Source: Spirometra erinaceieuropaei (Eukaryota; Platyhelminthes; Cestoda; Diphyllobothriidea; Diphyllobothriidae). From it: a stretch of DNA of 64,000 nt. The notes beneath the pieces were generated by a model. The model worked only from the letters and a program-made list of their open reading frames with translations, ran no database searches and had not been told where the DNA came from. Shown here one piece after another: positions 53,761 to 64,000 of the stretch (position 1 is the first letter of the stretch; every line of letters begins with the position of its first letter). A program made the translations under genes and the position numbers. Where the stretch lies: the NCBI GenBank assembly GCA_902702965.1, contig CACRXP010000191.1, positions 803,464 to 867,463 of the forward strand, in the 5' to 3' direction.

Positions 53761-54017
53761 TATATATATATAGCAGCGAGGAGGGACGACAGAGAATGCG
53801 GGTAGATTGATACAGCACTGTTTCGGGCTTATTCTGCCTTTATTCAGCCAATCATAACCCTGAACACCAGCAGCTGGGACCAGAAACACAAACATGCGCA
53901 CAGACGCACCTGGCGCAGTTGATCCACCACTGGGGTCTACCAGATGGGTCATAAGCACTTCATCGAACCGAAGTTCATCAGTGCCTCACCACCTGTCATT
54001 CTCTGTCGCTGCAGATC

Positions 54018-54290
54018 GGGTATTTATCAAGCAGGAATGGGCGCACACCGATCTATTGGCTTCACGAAGCAAACTAGCTTCGTATGTGTGGCAAAGGTCA
54101 CGAACAGGCAACCAATTACCAGGCCGAAGTCGGCCAAGTCATAATAGCAGCAAGGAGGGACGACAGAGAATGCGGGTAGATTGATACAGTACTGTTTCGG
54201 GTTGCCTGTTCGTGACCTTTGCCACACATACGGAGTTAGTTTGCTTCGTGAAGCCAATAGATCGGTGTGCGCCCATTCCTGCTTGATATA
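54018..54290. repeat. Near-perfect 88-bp inverted repeat
   Basis: 54019-54106 and 54203-54290 are reverse complements with about three mismatches (AAGCAGGAATGGGCGCACAC at one end, CACGAACAGGCAACC at the other). A further block, GGAGGGACGACAGAGAATGC, is directly repeated at 53779 and 54154. AT dinucleotide repeats lie at both sides. Confidence 0.85.
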
Positions 54291-54384
54291 TATATATATA
54301 TATATATATTAAAGGTATTATACCGTACTCCCGACCTAGATATATATATGTATTGGGCGCCCGCCCAATAAGGAAAGACCGCGA

Positions 54385-54505
54385 ATTCCTGGAAGCAATG
54401 CACTCAGATGAGGCATGCATCAATTGGCATATCGATTTAGATGCCACATACAAATTTCTCAAGGACAAATGGAAGCGAGCGCAGCCAATGCCGAGGGGAT
54501 GACGA
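54385..54505 (+). pseudogene. PLE C-terminal fragment
   Basis: KDREFLEAMHSDEACINWHI and DLDATYKFLKDKW resemble the end of the PLE at 50925-51704 (EAWASDENSANRFIDLAPAY). Short and isolated. Confidence 0.5.
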
Positions 54506-54739
54506 AATCGTTGACGCGCATTGGCGCAGGCTTCGGCCAACCATAGAATCACTTGTTTGACAAGGCTAAATAGTTAACTGTTTTTGTACATTGCCCAAAA
54601 GTCTGAGGACGAGCTGGGGAACCAGACTCAATAATTTACTCATTAAAGATTATTCCTTTCCCAAAGAATCTTACTTATTTTCAATTAAATTTCTTGGGAT
54701 GCCCTTTTTGCAGCATATATATGTACATATGTAATGGTA

Positions 54740-54850
54740 GAGGGGCGCTCACGGATCGTTTCTACGCAACTCACTCGTTCCGATGCGCCTTACGGGCTCT
54801 TTCTCCAGCCCGTCCAACAGCTGCACAGCGGCGCATGATATAGGCAGAAT
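54740..54850 (-). repeat. SINE head fragment
   Basis: Minus strand: GCGCCGCTGTGCAGCTGTTG, GAGCCCGTAAGGCGCAT blocks match the SINE 5' module. Confidence 0.55.
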
Positions 54851-54954
54851 GTCATGACATTCACTCATAACAAAAAAAATGCAAACACGAGCTGAAGATG
54901 CGGTCGGGCGATCGTCGCGTGTCGTGTGGGTGTGACTTGCAACTAGGACGGGCC

Positions 54955-55545
54955 ACGCGGTAGATGTGCTGGAACAGCAGAGGGGCCAGATCGGTGTCGC
55001 GGGGAGGTGTCATTGGAAATGCGCACCCGCAACAAATGTCAAAATTAGGGTGTGGTCGAAGGTCCATCTGTGTGTTCACTCCGCGCCAGTTGGGAACCGT
55101 GAGGCCCAAAGTCCCTTGTTTGTGGTTGTGGTATAAAATCCTGGTCAAAGTCCACTTTGGAGCATGGGCTGTGATGGTACGCTTAGATGCGGTTTAGGGT
55201 GGCCCGGCCGTGCCAGCCGTTTCTTGTTGGAGTCTAAATCCTGGCTGCTGAGTGTTGTGGACGAGGGTTGTTGCTGCAAGCCCAGTTTTGGGCTCTCTTC
55301 CGGTCAATTTGGGTTCCGAGCAGTCGTCCTTTTCCTTTGTGTATAAAATCCTGGTCAGTGTGTGTGTGTTGTGGACCAGGGGGCGTTGTGGTACGCCTAG
55401 GTGCGGGTTCACTCGCTGTGCCATCCACCTGCGCCCTCTTCCACCTCCAGTGTTCTTGAATATGTCTTGACATCATGCACAAGTGGGGGAGGAGAAGAGG
55501 GTGCGGTAGAGGCTGCGCAAGTCTACCACCCCTCCAGCCATTCAT
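54955..55545 (-). repeat. Cluster of two to three family R repeats
   Basis: Minus-strand family R blocks are repeated: TATAAAATCCTGGTCA-type sequence occurs at 55131, 55341 and, diverged, 55233; GTGTTGTGGAC at 55252 and 55366; ends with GAGGCTGCGCAAGTCTACCA at 55508-55527. Confidence 0.55.
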
Positions 55546-55559
55546 ACAGCTCCTGTCGC

Positions 55560-55640
55560 TGGTGACGTGTTCGAGTTGGAATCCGAAACGCCAAAGCCAG
55601 CATAATTTTCGCTCTCATGGTCGCGCATTATTTTTCACTC
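55560..55640 (+). repeat. Decayed PLE family A hammerhead region
   Basis: GTGTTCGAGTTGGAATCCGA followed by AACGCC resembles stem II, GAA and the cleavage region; CTGATGA is lost. Confidence 0.4.
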
Positions 55641-55854
55641 AACATTACCCTGGGCACTCTGCGTGCGAGCATCTTCATCAAACGTGGCTAATCCTTATCC
55701 GTATTTTTTGTCAGGAATTGCCAAGGGAAGGAAAAAATGTCCTAAGCAAGGTTTTCCCTTGAGGAAGGGGTCTGAACTACCACCTCAAATCCACCTTCAC
55801 GAAGTTTTAATGCTCTGTGACCTGAATTTATGGGTTGGCAGTTGAAGTGGCAGC

Positions 55855-56010
55855 GAAGTGAACTTGCATATCGTCTACCGCACTCTCTCCTCCCTCACCA
55901 ACCTTGCTTCGATTGCAGGACAGGGTCAGTACGACCGGAGGTGTGCTCGGGCTCAGTGACTGTCAAAGCAAACAATCCGTCTACGCGTGCCACACACGAC
56001 CTGAACTCCG
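55855..56010 (+). repeat. Family R dispersed repeat
   Basis: ATCGTCTACCGCACTCTCTC and CGTGCCACACACGACCTGAA blocks. Confidence 0.6.
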
Positions 56011-56269
56011 CAATATATATAAGGCGATCATAAGAGTACTGTGACCTCGCCTTCATGGGATTATTATATAGGTCACCTTAAGAAGGAGCCATTCCAGCCA
56101 AACTGTGTGCTCAGAGAAGGCTGAGTTAATACGTCGGCTGACAACCCTCCAAGCCATGGATCTAGGCGTCGTGATAGGGAGAATGTGTTAACCAGCATCA
56201 GTCTCATCCTCTCTTCCCTCTTCCGCACACCAGTCGACCGTCCGCGCCTGTCCACCAGTTGGTGATGAG

Positions 56270-56505
56270 ATTGAACGCAATGACTGACGCGACGGGAATG
56301 CAAGCATCTAAGACCTGACGCCCCACCTTTGTACCGGGTGCTGTGAAGGAACTGAAACACCTAGTCCGGGCTCGCTGCCTCCGAACCCTTGCTGCTGGGA
56401 AGGTTTTTGAGACAGCTTGATCAAGGCGTCTTCTTAGGAGTCCACTCGCAGCGTCCCCTTGAAAAGGGGCTTTAAAGAATAGAATTCTCTTCTCGGCAGT
56501 TACTG
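56270..56505 (-). pseudogene. PLE family D reverse-transcriptase end fragment
   Basis: Minus frame SVTAEKRILFFKAPFQGDAA, GLLRRRLDQAVSKTFPAARV matches the 'LPFKGD--A--RL--A---TF-AA' segment that precedes the GIY-YIG domain in a second flatworm PLE lineage. Just upstream on the minus strand it joins a family B hammerhead repeat (56510-56640) in opposite orientation. Confidence 0.6.
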
Positions 56506-56509
56506 ACAT

Positions 56510-56640
56510 GTTTTTATTCGACCCTGTTCCCGTATAAGTGCACTGGCTTAGCGAGAATTTATTGAAGGCAAGCATATGGTCGCCAACTAGTCCTCTGGAT
56601 ACCGCCGTAGAAATTTTCAAAACTCAACAAAGCAGTTGAG
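56510..56640 (+). repeat. Hammerhead-bearing repeat (family B), decayed core
   Basis: GGC, then TTAGCGA for CTGATGA, GAATTTATT, GAA, and GCC after the stem III region (near 56528-56572). Flank blocks CGCCAACTAGTCCTCTGGAT and GAAATTTTC match 48834-48880. Confidence 0.5.
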
Positions 56641-56891
56641 TGAATTGCGATTGAATTGTGTCGCCAACGATAACGGCCAATTTGTGACCATTAATAATCT
56701 GTTTAAATATCCTTTAAGACATCAGTCGTGATTCTCTCTTTCTTTTACGACCATAAATTGCTTTTTTCGTCGTTTATGAGGGCGAAACTAACCAAAAAAG
56801 AATCAATGAGGCGGTGTTTTGATGATGTACCGCTGGCCTAATCAGTTCACTGCATCTTGGACTTGCTGCTTCAAGACTTCTGCGTTGATTT

Positions 56892-57332
56892 TTAAATGAC
56901 ATTTAATAAGTGACACACCGTAAGGCAGCATACACACGATCTTTTTCGGGCAAAAGGCGCAACATCTTCCGCTTCCAATATTGAAAGTTCAGACGGGCAT
57001 CCAAGGACAGTTTTCGCTATTCTAATTGGCCTTACAAACTGAAGAATGTCTTCGTCGTCGAGTATAACCGAACGCGGCAGACGACGATAATATTTAACAC
57101 TGGGAATAGCATGATTGAGCAGATTGTTAAGTAAGTCTCGTCGACGGATCGATTTTTCACATGACAGATTACGAGGCGGCAAGCTGAGAGCAAAATCGGA
57201 ACTGACTTTCGTTTCCTCATTGGCCCGACGAGTCAATTTCCCTGAGATTCCGACCAACAGGCGTCTACTCTGATGTTGCTGCCATACAAACACTCCGTTT
57301 GGGAAGGCAATCCACCAATCCATCAAAAGCAT
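56892..57332 (-). CDS. Unrecognised 146-codon ORF
   Basis: One of the longest clean ORFs without low complexity in the right half. It has no signal peptide, membrane segment or motif I recognise. Features seen: a basic/polar middle (GKLTRRANEETKV), SIRRRDLLNNLLNHAIPSVK, and two Cys near the end (SCVCC). Neighbours are PLE fragments, so it may be part of an element, or chance. No splice partners found. Confidence 0.2.
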   Translation of the reverse strand: MLLMDWWIAFPNGVFVWQQHQSRRLLVGISGKLTRRANEETKVSSDFALSLPPRNLSCEKSIRRRDLLNNLLNHAIPSVKYYRRLPRSVILDDEDILQFVRPIRIAKTVLGCPSELSILEAEDVAPFARKRSCVCCLTVCHLLNVI

Positions 57333-57558
57333 GGACTGACGGACATCGGGGGAAGGGGGAGAGTTTTTTTGCAGGCGTAATTTTCGCCGAAGACATTTCT
57401 GAGGACTGTCAGAGAGCAGAGCGAAGAATGCAAATTTAATTATCTTCCAAGCGTGCAGTCAGTGCAAAAATATTGTTCGCTTTAAGGGAATGTAGAGGTA
57501 GTCAGTAGATGGCACCCTTAACTGGCTCGAATAAACATACACACATACGAAGGGTCGG

Positions 57559-58285
57559 GAGAGTTTTTATTTTGTGAACAAAAGCATTTCCTTTCTTCCA
57601 AGACATCCTGGTTCTGTAAATTGACAAACTAAAGACTGCACTCTGAAGAAGTCAAGTTCGGCGAATGTACGTTTTCGAATATTTCTCGTCAGACCTGCGG
57701 CAGATCAGCAAGATTGATAAGGGCCAGTGAACAGCAGTCATAAGAGAGAGGGTTAGGGATGTTTGGACATGTCAGAACCAGGGGGCTTACGGTCTAGTTC
57801 TGTCAGGGGTAAGGGGAAGAGGAGGGAGGGAGGATAATCTGCTATTGTGTAACCCTTATGCTTCGTTGCTGTAACGTGACGCTTCAGAATGCGGTTACAA
57901 GCATGTGGGGTTCGACTTGTGCCAAGGAGAGTTTTTATTTTGTGAACAACTGCATTCCCTTTCTTCCTAGACATCCTGGTTCTGTAAATCGACAAACTAA
58001 AGGCTACACTCTGAAGAATCCAAGTTCGACTAATGAACGTTTTCAAGTATTTCTGGCCAGGCCTTGCGGCAAATTAGCAAAATTGATAAGGGTCAGTGAA
58101 CAGCAGTCATAAGGGAGAGGGTTAGGGGTGTTCAGAACCAGGGGGGCCTACGGTCTAGTTCTGTCAGGGGTTAGGGGAAGAGGAGGGAGTGAGGTTAATC
58201 TGCCATTGTGTAACCCTTATGCTTAGTTGCTGTAACGTGACGCTTCAGGATACGGTTACGAGCATGTGGGGTTTAACTTGTGCCA
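57559..58285. repeat. Two tandem units of 368 bp next to PLE family D
   Basis: GAGTTTTTATTTTGTGAACA begins each unit at 57561 and 57929. Units match throughout (GGTTCTGTAAATTGACAAAC, GTGTAACCCTTATGCTT, TGTAACGTGACGCTTCAG). They lie immediately downstream (minus sense) of the PLE-D C-terminus, so they are probably tandem pLTRs. Confidence 0.85.
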
Positions 58286-58760
58286 GGTAAGATTCAGGGC
58301 TTGAACCAACGCCTTATGTGAGCAGAAGATTGGGTTGGTCAGCCTCATAGCCGCCGCAAGTATCCGCTGTCGCAGGAACTTGGAGAGCTTCGCCGACACT
58401 TTATAGATGACTCTAAATACTTGGTTGGCGTCTACCTCGTGGCGACTGCCAAAATTGTGAGCCACAACTGCGCTAGAAATGGACTTTTTCACGCCCTAAT
58501 GTAGCCAATCAGGGTGGTGCTTTGACGTTTGCTCGGACAAACACCTTGTCGTTCGGCCAGCCTAACCTGCTCCACAGAAGCAAGCGAAAGTGTAGATGCA
58601 CACTGAAGAGGTCTGAAAAGGCTATCTAGCCTTACCTTCGAGACGAAGAAGCAGAATGCTTGAGAAAAGTATACTGTCTTGGCAGCTGGGTACTTGCGCG
58701 CGATGGTGAAGTTTAAGCGACATTGTAAATTTTTGCTGACCGGGTCTCTTCAAAGGGGCA
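58256..58760 (-). pseudogene. PLE family D C-terminus with decayed GIY-YIG endonuclease
   Basis: Minus strand, in frames broken by stops: CIYTFACFCGAG, AGRTTRCLSEQTSKHHPDWL, SISSAVVAHNFGSRHEVDAN, QVFRVIYKVSAKLSKFLRQR, ILAAAMRLTNPIFCSHKALV. These match in order the endonuclease and C-terminal part of a schistosome-type PLE (CVY-F-C-CG--Y-GRTTR, HHP-WL, EA-AI---P-LC-QK). Several stops: pseudogene. Confidence 0.7.
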
Positions 58761-58864
58761 ATGCGAGGAATGCGACCTTTTTTTTAACCGTCCACACGTT
58801 CGTTTTTGCTCTAACAAGTAGTAATTGAAAACGCACGTTCGTCGAACTTGACTTCTTCAATGTG

Positions 58865-59780
58865 TACATACAGTAGATGGGCTAACTCATGAAATGTCAA
58901 CCAAAAATTCCAAATGCGTTCTCGTTTCGAAAAGATAAACTAAGTAGTGTTGTAAAACTAATCATGATGCAGCATAAATCTGTAATGATCCAGTTACCTC
59001 AGGGTGTCGGCTTTCGAAAGAATTTATTTTCGGCTGCATGCGAGATCTTTACTCTGGAAAAATGATTACTTAAATAGTATGTAATTTTCTTATTGATTTT
59101 CGATGCCCTTGAAAATTCAATTATAATTCATGGAAAACATACATAAAAATATTCATTCTTTTACTTATTCGGTAGAAAATCACGTCTTCTTCCAAGTTCA
59201 TACTCAAAAGAAGAGTATAATTCGGCTTGTAAAGTTAACAATATTGCATGCATTTCTCTACGGTGTTAAGAGGAGACCATATGAAGTTCATAAAACTAAG
59301 CAGCGAATTTGAGTGATATAATTAAATTCACATGCCACATTCGTAAATGCAGATACATGACGTTTCATGAACGGCCATTTAACGGTATTAAAACATCTCA
59401 CAATTAGAAACCTTTCTAAAACCGAATTATACTCTTTTTGAGTATGAAATTGGAAGAAGATGTGATTTTCTACCGAATAAGTAACAGAATGAATATTTGT
59501 ATGCTGTTTTTCATGAAATATAATTGAATTTTCAGGGGCATCGAAAATCAATTAGAAAATTACATACTACTTAAGTAGTCAGTTGTTTCAGAGTATAGAT
59601 CTTGTATGCAACCGAAAATAGGTTCATTCGAAAGCCGACACCCTGAGGTAACTGGATCATTATAGATTTATGCTGCATCGTGATTAGTTTTACAACACTA
59701 CTTAATTTATCTTTTCGAAAGGAGAACGCATTTCGAAATTTTGGTTGGTATTTCATGAGTTAGCACATCTACTGTAGGTG
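58865..59780. mobile_element. Foldback element, full copy
   Basis: Left ACAGTAGATGGGCTAACTCA; right TGAGTTAGCACATCTACTGT. Arms of ~430 bp are complementary throughout, e.g. ATGCAGCATAAATCTGTAAT versus its partner near 59665. Confidence 0.85.
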
Positions 59781-60261
59781 AAAAACTTAAAAAAACGCTA
59801 CGCGCTAAACACGCGGGAACGCGAGCAAGCAGTCCTTTGTTTTGCTGCGCCCGTAATTCCTGGGCATATGGAGACATTTTATGGACAAGCGCAAAGTGGC
59901 CGACCATATCTCAGTCAGTTTAACTTTTGCGTATCCGATAAGGCATTTTAAAATGAGTCGGTTAATAATTAACTTGGAGACGAAATGGGCGTCGTGTTAG
60001 ACCTTTTTATAAATATTTCAGCAGAAAATGACCACTTTATAGCACATTTATGTTGGTATGAAAGAGCCTAGAGCTAGGAGAAACTGCTCTCGACATAAAG
60101 GCAAGAAAAAATGTTGTCGCTTACGTCAGGAAAATTGCCGATATCATCACGGAAGGAATTAAAATTTTTAGACTGCTCACTGGCTTTTGCAAGGGACGTG
60201 GGCGTTCATTAGCAAAATATCCTAATAAAACGCTTATTGAAGAAAAACTCCCATTAGGCAG

Positions 60262-61205
60262 CGCATCGCATGAAACGTCAGTTGGAGTTCCACAGCGTGT
60301 TTTGTATTAGACGTTATTGCGTAGGCGAGCCTTAAATATTTATGATTTTGCGAAATATCTCGGATGCATTCCACTTAGGTTAGGATGCGATTTTTGAATG
60401 CTCTTGTTTCCAATGACCTAAAAAATTCATAGTTGGTAAAGAAATGACTATTTAATTACTGTTGTCGCTTCTATTTGTCTTCGATGTCCTTATAAATTCA
60501 AAATTTTTCTTTTGAAATCAGGTGCAAGCATGTGCCTTCTTGCACTCATTGCATACTAAACTACGTCTTTATCTAGTGTTATATTTTAGAAAGGGTATCT
60601 TTCAGTTTTACAGGTTTTTTTGAAATTTCAAGGGATTTCGAACCCAGCTCGATGTAGTACGTACGATCTGAGTTTGCAAACCACAATTTGTGCGCACCAC
60701 GTGCAAGGAAAGTCGAACATTCTTCCATTCTGTTGAGAAAGTCCCATATATGACTCACAGAATTTTGCCCTTAATGTAGATTTGGTTGTATACTTAATTA
60801 GCACATTTAATAAACATATAAGATGTTACTTTCCCGACCTTTAAAGTGCCGTGTCTGGAAAGCTTTTATACCAATATCTACATTTTCGTCGGGAATTTAG
60901 TTGAAAGAGACACGGTTTATCATTGAATGAGTGCGAGAAAAATGTATATATTTTCTCCGCAAAATGTGCTTAAATAAACAGGGCATCTAAAATACACGGA
61001 AAAATCATGCCACTTAGGTAGTCGTTTTTAATTGGCCATTGTATACGGTCGGCAAGAGGCATATTTAAAAGCGAGCATCGAAAAGCGGCTAAAAGTTTAT
61101 CGAATAATGCCTTAAGATAACGTTCTCTCAATCCCACCTAGTTCATCATTTGTAATCAAAAACACATTTCAGAATTTCAATTAACGTTTAGTAAAATGCC
61201 TTATT
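60262..61205. mobile_element. Foldback element, old divergent copy
   Basis: Family blocks CATGAAACGTCAGTTGGAGT, GATGTCCTTATAAATTCAAA and ATTTCAGAATTTCAATTAAC are in the expected order with many changes. Confidence 0.6.
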
Positions 61206-61209
61206 TACT

Positions 61210-63080
61210 GCGTATAATCACTTTTTAGTTGATGAGATGCATAGTCATCTCGTATCCTTCGATCGGATGCCTACCGCTTCTGGTGTCTACTATTGTTGTT
61301 TAAGTGGGTCTAACCTATGGTCCAAACCGTTATCTACAGAAAAAGGAGTGCCTGAGATCTGTCCAATTTTGACAGTTTTGAAAACCACAAACTACTGAGT
61401 CTATTGTTTGCGTGACCTATTTATAACATTGAAAAACGACGTTTCGAGGATGCCATGAGGCTCCAAAAGCTTCACCATCCCCAAAAGCACAAAGTGATCC
61501 TATGCAGGAAAATATTTTCCCTCTTACGCGGGACGTGACAGTTTATATTTGCTCAGGATTTGAACACTGTCAACTTTGAACTTAATCGGAATCTCTCTCG
61601 TCCAAATTAAACAAATTTCGGACGAAATCCACGCAAATCCTCTAGCAGAACTTTGCTACACTCTAAGGAGCTGTCTGTCCTTCTTTGCTAGATATTACAC
61701 TACATCTTGAAGGATATTTAGATCGAGAATTATTTAAAAGGACTCTTCAGGCCTTACTGTGCTTAGACCGTTCTATTTACGCGATTGTTTGAATAAATAT
61801 GCATCAGTCCGTGATAGGAATTTCCACGTTTTTCATGCCACTACTTTTCCCGAAGAAATTATTATGTTAGGGCACCGTGTTTACGCTTCCAGTACTTTTT
61901 GGGACCCAAAAAACTAAAGGCTGCTTACTTATAATCGAATGTTTTGATCAATGGGATTGGGCTAATCGCCGTCTTACACGGAATTTTCGGCAACCTTACA
62001 CATACTGCACGAATTAGATCATCTGCCGCATCCTCATCGACTCATTAAACGTGATGAAAGAAGTTTATAGGATCATTTTGAATCATCTCAGACATCCTGT
62101 TTTCTTTTTTACTGGCCCCGCTTATTCCTAAGCTGTCCTGAACCCATGCAGAATGTGTTCCCAAGTACTTTTATTAAGAAAAAACTTGCAAATTTTAGCG
62201 GGAACTGACGCTGCCTTATATTCAAGCAAATTCTTATGTTAAAAATGTTTATAGATCACATTTTATGCATTACTGCGTGCTAATCTACTAGAGGATATCA
62301 GTAGAAACGAGAAAATTCAACATCTAAAAAAATTTTACTTTCAGTTTGCACAGATAGTGTGCGGGAGGACGTCAATGGACGCGTTCTCTTCAGAAAATCG
62401 GCACTCGTTTCCATTTTAATATTTGGAACAGACAAACATTGGTATAGTTTTGTCTTAGGAAACAGAGTTAAAGCCTACAGGCAAGCATTTACTTCCAAGT
62501 ACCCATAGTCTCCAGACCTATGCACATCTCACAATTAACAGCAAAAAGGTCTATCGATAAACGGCCCCTTTAACGTGCGAACATGTGGCAGAACAGACGG
62601 CGTGCAATCTAGCCTCTGCTTATACATTATTTAAAATCGCTGCAGGCAGGGCATTAGCGGTTTGGGCAATATACTACTAGTAGTTATTTTGGCAGATTTT
62701 TGGACCACCTGGCACACACACTCTGAACAGTCTTCGCTCGTCGCAGCTGCACACTCCTATGTACTGACGACATAACCGGCTGGTAGGCCACTTTAAGAAT
62801 CACTCGACAATGAAACCGAATTACAGGTGGTCTTCTGCTTAGTCTTACGGGTGCCTGTTTCTGTGTCGTAATTTTAGCTTCCCAGGCAAACCTCCCTCGG
62901 GAGTTTAGCTCAAGACCGCCTGCAATACGTGGAGTACTTATTACGCTGCCCTACTTACAGTACGTGACCTATCTCATGGCATGTCGACATCGATATTTTA
63001 GTTGGTGAGACGGCATATATTTGTGTGGTTATTCTTGTTTTTAAAAATTGATTGGAATCCCAAAATGCCCTTTTCTAAAG
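61210..63080. other. AT-rich stretch without recognised gene
   Basis: No ORF above chance and no shared repeat noticed. Confidence 0.4.
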
Positions 63081-63084
63081 AAGA

Positions 63085-63125
63085 GGTCATGTTAGTTCAG
63101 TTTTATTGAGGGGAAACGGGCCACA
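63085..63125 (-). repeat. Possible CR1-like 3' tail fragment
   Basis: GTTCAGTTTTATTGAGGGGA resembles the tail at 4925-4945. Very short. Confidence 0.3.
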
Positions 63126-63508
63126 ATTTAGCAAATTTTTACGTCTCCGGATATGCGCTTAATTTCCTATTTTAATAAGTATCCTCTATTAAAACGTCTT
63201 ATATTCGAGTGTTGCGTTATAAAGGAACTTTTATGTAACAAAGAAAAATATCAAAAAGGCCACTCTGGAAGTGGAAATTGTGATTTGTAGTTCCTGAAAA
63301 TCAAATCAAGTCAAGTATATAAAGACACATTATTCTAATAAACCAGAAAACAATTTGCTCTTTATAACTCCTGTTTATCAAGACTTCAACGTTTTACATC
63401 GTTAAACGCAGTAATATGCTTGTTAGCTAGTATTTGTTTAACTACACCGGGAACTAGTAGGCGTAAACACGTATACATAGATTACGCGCTACATGCTGCC
63501 ACTTTTCT

Positions 63509-64000
63509 TTGCCACGCCGTAAAGCAAAGATGTCAGAACAGTTCCTATCGGAAGATGAATTTGAACGGATACGAAAACTGGCAGCCGAAGGGCTGCCGCT
63601 TGAGTCGGTAGCCAGTATTTTCAACATTAGCCAGGTCACTCTCTGGAGAATTATTAATAGTAAAACAGTGTCTAGAACTAAGCAAGGCGGGCCAAACGCT
63701 CCGCAATCAAGCAAGCAAGACGACGATTTCATTCGTCGGACACTGAAAAAATATAATTATATGCCCCTTAAGGCCATTTACAGGGAATGCCTTTCAATGT
63801 TTTCTTTGCGCATCATTAGAGAAAAAATGTAAGAGTTCGGTCTCCATCAGCAAAATACCACGACAAATCCAGTTTTAAGTAGAAAACCTATTAGAAAACG
63901 TCTTTTGTTCGTTCAAAAATAAATTGATCACAGACTTTCCTTCTGAAAAGCATTTACTTTTGCGATGAGGTCTTGTTTTTAGACAAGCCTCCGAAGTCGG
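63509..64000 (+). pseudogene. Tc1/mariner-like transposase fragment running off the window
   Basis: 107 codons from 63509 hold a helix-turn-helix (LSEDEFERIRKLAAEGLPLE, then SVASIFNISQVTLWRIINSK) and a second DNA-binding part (DDDFIRRTLKKYNYMPLKAI). After a TAA at 63830-63832 the same frame continues EFGLHQQ and LSRKPIRKRLLFVQK, and another frame gives IYFCDEVLF, which resembles the F-S-D-E block with the second catalytic Asp of Tc1 transposases. Stop and frameshift point to a dead copy. Family call is by motif pattern. Confidence 0.6.

Noticed and set aside
57643..57690. CTGAAGA...GAA hammerhead-like pattern in the 368-bp tandem
   Set aside because: The pair 15.1-16.1 is wrong, the second unit loses the core, and it is antisense to the adjacent PLE.

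Overview
This window looks like a repeat-rich flatworm genome, most likely a tapeworm. I infer this from content and cannot confirm it. The evidence is one spliced gene with GT-AG introns, many Penelope-like elements (PLEs) with GIY-YIG endonuclease tails, CR1-like and RTE-like non-LTR elements, Merlin-like and Tc1-like DNA transposons, hammerhead-ribozyme motifs inside retroelements, and a 32-bp mini-intron of the kind known from flatworm genes. Nothing suggests a prokaryote. There are two assembly gaps, at 23568-23818 and 44360-45011.

The only convincing host gene is an aldehyde dehydrogenase (ALDH1/2-like) on the minus strand. Six exons were mapped by hand with GT-AG sites and consistent phase: 21519-21840, 20390-20599, 18393-18577, 11991-12313, 11036-11110 and 9637-9709 (ending in TGA). 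An AATAAA lies 59 nt past the stop. They encode the last 395 residues of about 500, with all expected catalytic residues. The first ~110-130 residues were not found. The introns are packed with transposable elements; the 6.1-kb third intron holds a foldback element, an RTE interrupted by a SINE and a CR1 tail, a PLE with a hammerhead, and a 0.7-kb terminal-inverted-repeat (TIR) element.

Left flank (1-9.5 kb): a PLE terminal repeat with a hammerhead, tRNA-derived repeats, a Merlin-like transposase remnant, and a nearly full-length decayed CR1-like element (ORF1 + EN + RT, minus strand, 5.65-9.4 kb). Middle and right (22-64 kb): almost entirely repeats. These include about nine copies of a ~1-kb long-inverted-repeat foldback element, several PLE lineages, a Ty3/gypsy integrase remnant, a GC-rich dispersed repeat in about ten copies, telomere-like TIR elements, microsatellites, and at the right edge a Tc1/mariner-like transposase fragment.

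The most interesting signal is hammerhead-ribozyme architecture in three distinct repeat families: PLE terminal repeats with self-complementary 4-nt stem III sequences, a ~390-bp inverted-repeat element with a hammerhead in each arm, and a tRNA-headed SINE whose tail carries a hammerhead core with covarying stem I. A nonautonomous element with 8-bp target duplications and internal telomere-like repeats has inserted into one of these hammerhead regions.
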